From contig CAIYBH010000123.1 of assembly GCA_903924405.1 (NCBI GenBank), forward strand, positions 1 to 37,769: a DNA stretch of 37,769 bases, in the 5' to 3' direction. A program made the translations under genes and the position numbers. Every line of letters starts with the position of its first letter. The first letter of the stretch is position 1. This document shows, one piece after another, positions 25,512-32,553 of the stretch. The notes below the pieces were generated by a model. The model worked only from the letters and a program-made list of their open reading frames with translations, ran no database searches and was not told where the DNA came from. Origin of the DNA: an uncultured Planctomycetaceae bacterium. Lineage in GTDB: Bacteria; Planctomycetota; Planctomycetia; Planctomycetales; Planctomycetaceae.

Positions 25512-26132
25512 ATGAACACTTTCCATCTGCTGCAAGTCATCTGCGTCCTGGCGATCACGCTGGTTTCTGCGATCATCGACGTTCGTCAGCGGCGGATTCC
25601 CAATCTGTTGACGGCTCCGTTTCTGCTGGCCGGAATTCTGTTTCATCTCACAGCCAGTGGCAGGTTTGGTTACGGACCACTCGTGGATGGCGTACTGGGA
25701 ATGCTCGTGGCGACTCTGATCCTTGGTTGTATGTGGGTCGCCGGTGGGACAGGAGCGGGCGACGTGAAACTGATGATGGGCCTTGGCATGTGGGTCGGGC
25801 TGCAGACTGTGCTTTATGTCATGCTGGGCAGCCTGGTGACGTCATTGTGCCTGTTGCTGGCGGTGATTGGTCTGCGAAAAATCGGGATCAACACGGGAAT
25901 TGAACTGTCTCCCACAGGTCCGTCTGCGCAGCCTGCGGGCACATCAGAGAAGAAAGTCGCTGGAAAGCGCGGAATTCCGTACGCACTTGGCGTTTGCCTC
26001 GCCACATGGCTGCTGATTGGTGGCCAGTTGGTACTGCGTCTGAATCAGGCACCTCCGGCGCCGGCAGCATCTTCCCCGGCTGTCCCGGAAGCCACCACGG
26101 CGGCAGCAAGCCTGCCTGAGTCTGCCCGGTAG
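25512..26132 (+). CDS. A24 family prepilin peptidase (CpaA/TadV-like)
   Basis: The 206-residue membrane protein has the two catalytic aspartates of A24 peptidases: Asp23 in IIDVRQRRIPN, at the end of the first helix, and Asp84 in GTGAGDVKLMMGLG. About six hydrophobic helices are visible (about 5-22, 34-48, 60-78, 92-125 as two, and 157-175). The length without the long N-terminal methylase domain of PilD fits the CpaA/TadV type, which cleaves leader peptides from prepilins or pseudopilins. An Ala/Pro/Ser-rich tail after residue 178 is unusual. ATG 25512 has TGGAGG 5 bases upstream; a GTG at 25509 is too close. No pilin, tad or secretion genes lie nearby, so its substrates are encoded elsewhere. 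Confidence 0.9.
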   Translation: MNTFHLLQVICVLAITLVSAIIDVRQRRIPNLLTAPFLLAGILFHLTASGRFGYGPLVDGVLGMLVATLILGCMWVAGGTGAGDVKLMMGLGMWVGLQTVLYVMLGSLVTSLCLLLAVIGLRKIGINTGIELSPTGPSAQPAGTSEKKVAGKRGIPYALGVCLATWLLIGGQLVLRLNQAPPAPAASSPAVPEATTAAASLPESAR

Positions 26133-26452
26133 TTTGGCAGCGTGTCCTATGCGTCGCGTTTCGGGGGGCAGGCCCTTCAGTTCGAACGCGGGCCTGTGCT
26201 GCTGGCGGCAATTGAGTCGTGATGCAGGCTCACGGCCACCCGAATTCTGAAGTTCCCCGTGTCGCAGGGGCGTCCGGAACCTGGAACAGCGGGCGAGTTG
26301 GCATTGACCAACCGCGTGGATTTCAGCAAACTCCGCCGGTCTCAATCTCATCGGCAGCATTTTTGCCGAAATCTCTCGCCTTCTCTCACTTGTCCGACGG
26401 CTCTGGCACCTCGCTCTGGGGGGACCTGTCGCCGCGGCTCGCATGTGCCCTC
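26133..26452. other. Intergenic region upstream of lysS, about 320 bases
   Basis: CAGGCCC (26169-26175) and GGGCCTG (26190-26196) form a 7 bp stem with a 14-base loop, extended by a G-U pair on the plus strand; it lies 36 bases after the prepilin peptidase stop. GTCGCGTTTCG at 26152-26162 matches the left part of the 24-base dispersed repeat. TCGGCA (26351-26356) / TGCCGA (26364-26369) is a small hairpin 84 bases before lysS. An open frame in phase with lysS extends up to 26219 but reads unlike protein. No T-box features were recognised. Confidence 0.45.
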
Positions 26453-27970
26453 ATGACTTCAGTACAGAAACCTGATCGGCTCGAACTGGCTCGCCTTGAA
26501 AAACTGGAGAAAATCCAGGCTCTTGGTCACGATCCGTGGGGGCAGCGTTTCGACAATCACAGTGCGATTGCGGACGTTCGTGCGCGATGTCCGGAACAGT
26601 CCGGCACGGATGGAGAGACGGTCCGCATAGCCGGGCGAATTATGGGCCGCCGCAAAGCCGGCAAGCTCAGATTCATCGATCTGCAGGACCAGTCCGGGAC
26701 CATTCAGCTGCTGTGCTCTCGCGGTGACATGACAGAACCGGAATGGGAACTGGTGAGTGCCCTCGATGATGGGGACCTGATCGGCATTGATGGTCCTCTG
26801 CGACGGACGAACACCGGGGAAGTGTCGGTTTTTGTGCGGCAACTGACCATTCTGTGCAAGTCGCTCGCTCAGCCACCGGAGAAGTTTCACGGGCTGAAGG
26901 ATGAAGAAATCCTGGTTCGCCAGAGATACCTCGATTTGATCTACACCGAGGGCGTGCTGGCCAGAATGCTCAAGCGTTCCACCATTATTGATTCCGTCCG
27001 CCAGACCCTGCGTTCGCATCGCTTTCACGAAGTTGAAACACCCGTACTGCACTCGGTCGCCGGAGGTGCTGCAGCGCGTCCGTTCATTACCCACCACAAC
27101 GCGCTCGATATGGAGCTTTATCTCCGGATTGCTCTTGAGCTGCACCTGAAGCGTCTGCTGGTGGGCGGCATTGAACGCGTGTATGAAATCGGCCGGGTCT
27201 TCAGGAACGAGGGTGTGGATGCCACGCATAATCCTGAATTCACGATGATCGAGATTTATCAGGCTTACGGTGACTATCGCTCCATGATGGACCTGACGGA
27301 GCAGATTGTTGTCAACGCCTGCCTTGCCATCAGTGGCAGCACACAGATTCCGTGGGGAACTGAAGGTGATGTCATTGACTTCACTTCGCCATGGCCGCGA
27401 CGTAAGTACGCAGATCTGTTTCTGGAACATGCCGGGTGTGACATGCGTGACACGGCCGCCGTCACAGCACTCGCCAATCGCCTGGGAATTGAGACCAACG
27501 GGGTGCATCCGGATGTCGTCGTCAATGAAGTCTTTGAACGCACCGTGGAAGATCACCTGCGCGGCCCGGTCTTCGTCATGGACTATCCCGCGTCAATCTG
27601 CCCACTGACAAAACGCAGTCAGTCAGATCCTGCAATTGCAGAGCGATTTGAGCTGTACATTCGCGGGATGGAACTTGCCAATGCGTACACGGAACTGAAT
27701 GATCCGCGACTTCAGGAAGAGTTGTTTCGGACGCAGCTGGCTGGCCAGTCCGAAGAAGATTCCATGGCGAAAATGGACCATGATTTCGTCCGGGCTCTGA
27801 AGGTTGGTATGCCACCAGCCGGTGGTCTGGGAATTGGAATTGACCGCCTCGTCATGCTGCTCACCAACAGCCATGCCATCAAGGATGTGATTTTCTTCCC
27901 CCTGACACGTCATGAACAAGCGGAGTCCGGGCCAGCAGAAAGTCGTAAACAGCCCCCTGCGGCTGAGTAA
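26453..27970 (+). CDS. lysS: Lysyl-tRNA synthetase, class II
   Basis: The 505-residue protein matches LysS in length and order. A helical N-terminus ([19 protein letters not shown]) precedes the OB-fold anticodon-binding domain at about 60-140 ([23 protein letters not shown]). The class II catalytic domain contains motif 2 around [20 protein letters not shown] (about 250-270) and motif 3 [15 protein letters not shown] (about 458-472). It charges tRNA-Lys with lysine in the cytoplasm. ATG 26453 fits the usual LysS N-terminus, although no ribosome binding site is obvious. A Lol-type ABC transporter follows on the same strand. A short Ala/Pro/Ser/Glu-rich tail ends the protein. Confidence 0.96.
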   Translation: MTSVQKPDRLELARLEKLEKIQALGHDPWGQRFDNHSAIADVRARCPEQSGTDGETVRIAGRIMGRRKAGKLRFIDLQDQSGTIQLLCSRGDMTEPEWELVSALDDGDLIGIDGPLRRTNTGEVSVFVRQLTILCKSLAQPPEKFHGLKDEEILVRQRYLDLIYTEGVLARMLKRSTIIDSVRQTLRSHRFHEVETPVLHSVAGGAAARPFITHHNALDMELYLRIALELHLKRLLVGGIERVYEIGRVFRNEGVDATHNPEFTMIEIYQAYGDYRSMMDLTEQIVVNACLAISGSTQIPWGTEGDVIDFTSPWPRRKYADLFLEHAGCDMRDTAAVTALANRLGIETNGVHPDVVVNEVFERTVEDHLRGPVFVMDYPASICPLTKRSQSDPAIAERFELYIRGMELANAYTELNDPRLQEELFRTQLAGQSEEDSMAKMDHDFVRALKVGMPPAGGLGIGIDRLVMLLTNSHAIKDVIFFPLTRHEQAESGPAESRKQPPAAE

Positions 27971-28051
27971 TTGCTGATAATACGGATGAAGAAGTCATGC
28001 GGTCACTGTTTCCATTCCGGAAGCAGCAGGCTTCATGCAGAACCGAAGGAA

Positions 28052-28086
28052 TCTGCACACGCAGTCACGGCGATATCGTGTGCAGA
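28052..28086. other. Intergenic hairpin, 10 bp stem and 15-base loop
   Basis: TCTGCACACG (28052-28061) and CGTGTGCAGA (28077-28086) are perfectly complementary with a 15-base loop. It lies 81 bases after the lysS stop and 89 bases before the permease start. No U-tract follows. It may act as a non-canonical terminator or attenuator between lysS and the transporter genes. Confidence 0.55.
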
Positions 28087-28175
28087 GCAAAGTGTGATTC
28101 AGGGAGGAACAGCGAGGTGTTGTCCGGATCTTCGATCCGATGCAACCCTGCTGTGTCATCATAGGAGTACAGGGA

Positions 28176-29900
28176 ATGTACAAACTGCTGTTGTGTGTCC
28201 GTTACCTCCGGACGCGATACATCGCACTGGCATGTATCATCAGCGTGATGCTGGGCGTGGCCACGATGATTGTCGTGAACAGTGTGATGGCTGGTTTCAC
28301 GACAGAGATGCGTGATCGCCTGCACAACTTCCTCGCCGACATCGTCATTGAGTCCCGTGGTACTGAAGGCATTCCGGACGCAAACCGGCAGATGGCACTC
28401 GTGGAACGGGCCGCCGGGAAGTACATCGCGGCCATGACACCAACCATTGAAATCCCGGGAATGATGACCTTCTCGGATCCTTACAGTGGTCAGACCTATA
28501 CGGTGCCGGTGCAGATGCAGGGCATTGATCCTGTCGGAAAAGCCCGTGTTGGTCCGCTGCAGGATTACCTTGATAGCTACAACCCCACGCTGGACGATGG
28601 AGTGGTTCTGAAGCCGGCCCTGCGAAGTCCGGATGAACCGCTTGGCTGGAATCTGACTGCCGAAGGCGCAGAGCATCGCAGGCTGGTCCAGGAACGGCAG
28701 AAACTGTTTCTGCAGGATCGGCCGAGACAGCCGACAGGTCATCCTGTGCCAGAGGCCGATGCGACGACCGACCAGGCACCGCCAGCAACGGACAGCATGG
28801 AACCAGTCTTCGACAGCGAAGCCGTACCGGAGTCGCCGGATGCCGCGGCAGCTGCCGCTGATTCCGGGAACAACGTCGAGACACCCATCGATGAAGGCAA
28901 CGCGAACGGGAACTCGCCGCAGGGTTCGACACCGGAGACTGCCACTGAGTCTCCGGTGCAGGAATCGGCTGTGGCTGAGATGCCCGGGGATACCTTCCTG
29001 ATGGACACACCTGCACCGACAGCCCAACAGTCGGCCGAGCCTCTGCCAGCCCGAGTTTATATCGGTGAAGGTCTGATCAGCTTCCTGGTCCGGGACCCCG
29101 AGACGGACAAGCAGCAGAAGGTGATGATGGTGCAACCGGGGGATGACGTGATTCTGAGTACTGTGACTGCAGGCCGACCGCCGGAAGTCACCAAGTTTCA
29201 GGCCACGGTTGTGGATTCCTTCCGCAGTGGCATGAGCGAGTATGACTCCAGCATTGTGCTGATGAACCTTGAGGCGCTGCAGAAGTACCGGGGAATGGAA
29301 CGCGGCAACTGGATCACTTCCATTCATATTCGATTGAAAGACTACGCCGATGCACCCGCCGTGCTGGCAGCACTCGAACGGGAATTTGAACCTGGTACGG
29401 TCACCATTCGAACGTGGGAAGAAAAACAGGGTCTGCTGTTGTCCGCGGTGGAAGTGGAGACCGCGATTCTGAACGTACTGCTGTTTCTGATCATCGCAGT
29501 GGCCGGCTTCGGCATTCTCGCGATCTTCTATATGATCGTTGTCGAGAAGACTCGGGATATCGGAATTCTCAAGTCCCTCGGAGCCAGTTCCAGCGGAGTC
29601 ATGTCCATCTTTCTGTCGTATGGCCTGGGACTGGGAATTGTCGGCAGTACGGCAGGAGTGGTCATTGGACTGCTGTTTGTGCGATACATCAACGAAATTG
29701 AAGATGCCCTCAGCTGGATCACGGGCCGCAAGGTCTTTGATGAGAAAATCTATTACTTCTTTGAGATCCCCACCTATGTCAATCCATGGATGGTGTTCTC
29801 AGTTGCCTCTGGTGCCATCGCGATCGCCGTGCTGGCCAGCATCCTGCCGGCTCGTCGAGCGGCACGACTGCATCCGGTCCGAGCGCTTCGATTTGAATAG
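28176..29900 (+). CDS. LolC/LolE-like ABC transporter permease with a disordered periplasmic insertion
   Basis: The 574-residue protein starts at ATG 28176, 8 bases after AGGAG. It has the LolC/E and FtsX/MacB topology. One N-terminal helix lies at about 14-40 (YIALACIISVMLGVATMIVV). A large periplasmic domain follows, then three C-terminal helices at about 430-455, 470-500 and 535-562, ending in the family-typical RRAARLHPVRALRFE. The cytoplasmic loop KTRDIGILKSLGAS near 460 is diagnostic of this family. Such permeases work with a LolD ATPase, encoded next, to extract lipoproteins or related substrates from the inner membrane. Residues about 180-289 are a Pro/Ala/Glu/Thr/Ser-rich acidic insertion, absent from typical members. 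Only one permease gene is present, so it may form a homodimer. Confidence 0.9.
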   Translation: MYKLLLCVRYLRTRYIALACIISVMLGVATMIVVNSVMAGFTTEMRDRLHNFLADIVIESRGTEGIPDANRQMALVERAAGKYIAAMTPTIEIPGMMTFSDPYSGQTYTVPVQMQGIDPVGKARVGPLQDYLDSYNPTLDDGVVLKPALRSPDEPLGWNLTAEGAEHRRLVQERQKLFLQDRPRQPTGHPVPEADATTDQAPPATDSMEPVFDSEAVPESPDAAAAAADSGNNVETPIDEGNANGNSPQGSTPETATESPVQESAVAEMPGDTFLMDTPAPTAQQSAEPLPARVYIGEGLISFLVRDPETDKQQKVMMVQPGDDVILSTVTAGRPPEVTKFQATVVDSFRSGMSEYDSSIVLMNLEALQKYRGMERGNWITSIHIRLKDYADAPAVLAALEREFEPGTVTIRTWEEKQGLLLSAVEVETAILNVLLFLIIAVAGFGILAIFYMIVVEKTRDIGILKSLGASSSGVMSIFLSYGLGLGIVGSTAGVVIGLLFVRYINEIEDALSWITGRKVFDEKIYYFFEIPTYVNPWMVFSVASGAIAIAVLASILPARRAARLHPVRALRFE

Positions 29901-29965
29901 TTCGCGCGTCAGTCGTTTGCTGACAGATCCGGAAAACTCCCCTCAACGTGCTCCGAGCCCAGGTT

Positions 29966-30700
29966 ATGGCCGAGACCCTTAAAATGACACAGCCGCTGAT
30001 TTCCGCTGAAGCGATCACGAAATCGTATTTCAAAGGTCAGCACAAAGTGCCTGTCCTGCGAGGTGCGGGAATTACCGCGCAACGCGGTGAGTTCATTTCC
30101 GTGATCGGTCAGAGTGGTTCCGGAAAGAGCACACTGCTGCACGTCATGGGGCTGCTGGATTCGCCCGATGTGGGCGAAGTCATTCTGGACGGAACACGCA
30201 TCGACAACCTGCATCAGGCGGCCCGTGATCAGTTGCGGAATCACGTCTTCGGATTCATCTTTCAGTTCTACCATCTGCTGCCCGAACTGTCGCTGCTTGA
30301 AAATGTCATGACGCCGCTGATGATTCGTCACTCCTTCCTTGGATTCTGGAAAAAGCGACGTGAAATTCGGGATGCTGCGATGAGCATGATTGACCAGGTG
30401 GGCTTGAGTCATCGACTACGGCACCGGCCTTCTGAATTGTCCGGGGGAGAAATGCAGCGAGGAGCCATCGCCAGAGCGTTGGTGGCAAGGCCGGAAATCC
30501 TGCTGGCTGATGAACCCACGGGTAATCTCGACGCGGCCACTGGCGCGGGAATCATGGAGTTACTGAATCGTCTGAATCAGGAACAGCGGCTGACCATTGT
30601 CATGGTGACGCACGACGAATCCATTGCCGCTCAGGCCCATCGCACCGTGCGTCTGGTCGAGGGACGCATGCAGGGTGTGGCGTGGGAAGACGCCGCCTGA
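29966..30700 (+). CDS. LolD-like ABC transporter ATP-binding protein
   Basis: The 244-residue ATPase has Walker A GQSGSGKST (48-56), a Q-loop glutamine in GFIFQFYHLLPELS (97-110), signature LSGGEMQR (158-165), Walker B ILLADEP (178-184) followed by TGNLD, and the H-loop His in VMVTHD near 214. The FQ-x-YHLLPELS segment is typical of LolD/MacB-group enzymes. It lies 65 bases after the LolC-like permease on the same strand and should be its motor subunit. ATG 29966 has AGG 6 bases upstream; ATG 29984 and GTG 29948 are in frame and possible. Confidence 0.92.
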   Translation: MAETLKMTQPLISAEAITKSYFKGQHKVPVLRGAGITAQRGEFISVIGQSGSGKSTLLHVMGLLDSPDVGEVILDGTRIDNLHQAARDQLRNHVFGFIFQFYHLLPELSLLENVMTPLMIRHSFLGFWKKRREIRDAAMSMIDQVGLSHRLRHRPSELSGGEMQRGAIARALVARPEILLADEPTGNLDAATGAGIMELLNRLNQEQRLTIVMVTHDESIAAQAHRTVRLVEGRMQGVAWEDAA

Positions 30701-31024
30701 TTGTACGAAAACCAGTCGCTGAATCGGGCGTCCCGGATGTGCGGGATTGGTGGGATTGGCGGGAGGGCGAAGTTCCACCTGAGCCGAGTCATCCCGTTTG
30801 CAGGGGCGAAGCTCCACCTGAGCCAACTCCCTGTCTTCGACAACCGGCCGTCTGCTGGCGATTCCAACTTCTGGCGACGTGTGTCAGAATACGGCCATCT
30901 CGACTGGCTTCCGCATGCGACTGGGCCTGATTCGCAGATCGGCCCCGCAGATGCATGAGATCTGCCTGTTCTGCATGACTCCGCGGCAACTTCAACCTCG
31001 TGTCTTCAGCGTGTGTGTTTCACT
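30701..31024. other. Intergenic region, about 320 bases, with direct repeat and hairpins
   Basis: No gene is supported. It carries the 20-base direct repeat at 30766-30824, a small hairpin TCCCG/CGGGA near 30731-30746, and GCAGAT (30947-30952) / ATCTGC (30960-30965), a 6 bp stem 60 bases before the next gene. No clear promoter or ribosome binding site for the hydrolase gene was found. Confidence 0.5.
30766..30824. repeat. Direct repeat pair, 20 bases, 39-base period
   Basis: GGCGAAGTTCCACCTGAGCC (30766-30785) and GGCGAAGCTCCACCTGAGCC (30805-30824) differ at one base. The first is preceded by GGCGGGAG and two related GGGATTGG units (near 30743-30759). It looks like two copies of a small dispersed intergenic element. 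Confidence 0.6.
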
Positions 31025-31981
31025 ATGGCATTATCGCTCGCAGAATATGCCGATGCACTCGATCAGCGTCAGTTGATCTGGCCAAAGGTGCCGGCCGCTG
31101 TCGCTCTTCCTGCCACTCCGTCCATTCGGCCACTGCCGGGAATCCGAGTCGTGCTGTGGGACGTGTACGGGACGCTGCTGCGTATTTCAGACGGCAGTTA
31201 CTGCATTCTTCCAAAGATCGAACTGCCACTGCAGATTGCGCTCGACAAGACGATTCATGAATTCAACATGTGGAATCACATGTATCGGAAGCCTGGTCCG
31301 CCGTGGCAGTCCCTCATCGGGATTTATCGGTCGACGATTGAGCGACTGCAGATGCGTGCGTCTGCCCGCGGCGACGTGACCGAGGTCAATCTGTCGGACG
31401 TCTGGAGAGCACTCATCGAAAAACTGTTTGAGAAGGACTACGTCATCGACGAAGACCTCTACGGTGACCTCGATGAGTTTTCTGAGAAGGTGGCGTTCTT
31501 CTTTCATTCCTGTCTGCAGGCCGTTGAAGCCCGAACAGGTGCCGTGCGGGCGATCACGGATCTCTGCGGCCAGGGAACGCTCCAGGGCTGTCTCAGCGAC
31601 GGGCAGCCATTTACGCTGGTGCAGATGCTGCGGGCGCTGAGCGTTCAGGGAGAATTGCCGCCGCTGTTTGAAGTCTTTCGCCCCGCCACACTGATGTTCT
31701 CCTGCGACGCCGGAGTGCGAAAGCCCTCGGCAACCCTGTTCCGGCAGGCAGTGTCCAGTCTGCAGAGGGAAGGCATTGCCCCCGAGGAGATTCTGCACGT
31801 CAGCTGTCGCCTGATGACTGATCTCATCCCGGCCAAAGCCGTTGGCATGAAGACGGCTTTACTGGCCGCTGAAAAGTCTGGTCTGGAGTTTCAGGCGGAC
31901 CTGTTGAAAGGCCCGACAACGCGTCCGGATCGGCTGATGACTGACCTGAGTCAGATTACATCCATCGTCACTCCGGACTAA
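31025..31981 (+). CDS. HAD-superfamily hydrolase
   Basis: The 318-residue protein has HAD motif I as LWDVYGTLL, with nucleophile Asp46. The second aspartate of phosphatases (DxD) is replaced by Tyr48, as in 2-haloacid dehalogenase-type members. Motif II may be the Ser in GCLSDGQ, motif III the Lys in GVRKPSATLF. The motif IV region reads VSCRLMTDLIPAKAVGMKTALL, with one acidic residue where two are usual. A large helical cap lies between about 60 and 190. The first 40 residues are extra compared with typical members. Substrate unknown; phosphatase or dehalogenase activity cannot be assigned. ATG 31025 is taken as start, with no clear ribosome binding site. The gene ends 6 bases from the convergent gene on the other strand. 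Confidence 0.8.
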   Translation: MALSLAEYADALDQRQLIWPKVPAAVALPATPSIRPLPGIRVVLWDVYGTLLRISDGSYCILPKIELPLQIALDKTIHEFNMWNHMYRKPGPPWQSLIGIYRSTIERLQMRASARGDVTEVNLSDVWRALIEKLFEKDYVIDEDLYGDLDEFSEKVAFFFHSCLQAVEARTGAVRAITDLCGQGTLQGCLSDGQPFTLVQMLRALSVQGELPPLFEVFRPATLMFSCDAGVRKPSATLFRQAVSSLQREGIAPEEILHVSCRLMTDLIPAKAVGMKTALLAAEKSGLEFQADLLKGPTTRPDRLMTDLSQITSIVTPD

Positions 31982-31987
31982 CGCCAC

Positions 31988-32467
31988 TCAATTGCCCGGT
32001 CGAGGAGGAGTGAACTTTGGTGGCGCCGGGCGGGGGATCAGTTTTTCGGCATCAGTCACCAGTTCCGCCAGTTGCTGTCCGAGGAACAGCGCGGCGATTG
32101 CACACTGCTGAAAGTTCGTGTGCGTGGACGCATGCCACGCATCCTTCTGAAACTGCACGGCAGCAGCCTGGAGCCGACTCAGTTTTTTTCGTACCGTCCG
32201 AAAATAGCTGACTGGATCATCCACCTGCGTCTCTACGGCTCGAAACACATCAAAGATTGTGCGAGCCATCTCGTTCAGTTCAGGAAAATCCTCCACTTCG
32301 TCACAGTGTTTGATGAACGTACGAATCATCCACGCATGCGCCATCACGTTCTGACTGCGTGCCACCAGGGTCTGCAGGGCTTCCTGTGATTCGGTAGAAA
32401 GTCCGGCCAGCGACGACTGTGCCACTGGAGACTGATCGTCCTGCGGAAAACTCTGTGTATCAGACAT
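31988..32467 (-). CDS. Unrecognised conserved-looking helical protein
   Basis: I do not recognise this 159-residue protein. The N-terminus is polar (SDTQSFPQDDQSPVAQ). Residues about 20-145 read as amphipathic helices (LSTESQEALQTLVARSQNVM, EMARTIFDVFRAVETQVDD, VRKKLSRLQAAAVQFQKDAW), and the tail is Pro-rich (PRPAPPKFTPPRPGN). There is no signal peptide or membrane segment. It lies 86 bases downstream of the NfeD-type gene on the same strand, so it may share its transcript, and it converges with the HAD gene. Codon use and amino-acid composition look like real protein. No ribosome binding site is obvious. Confidence 0.65.
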   Translation of the reverse strand: MSDTQSFPQDDQSPVAQSSLAGLSTESQEALQTLVARSQNVMAHAWMIRTFIKHCDEVEDFPELNEMARTIFDVFRAVETQVDDPVSYFRTVRKKLSRLQAAAVQFQKDAWHASTHTNFQQCAIAALFLGQQLAELVTDAEKLIPRPAPPKFTPPRPGN

Positions 32468-32553
32468 GAATCGATCCGGCCCGGAATCCTGAAAGGTTGA
32501 AAGGGGAGACAGCCGCAGGGGCCCGCATCAGGCGACTGAAACCAGCGCGCGTG

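Noticed and set aside
26219-26452. N-terminal extension of lysyl-tRNA synthetase
   Set aside because: The translation is unlike LysS N-termini and low in predicted structure, and ATG 26453 gives the normal length.
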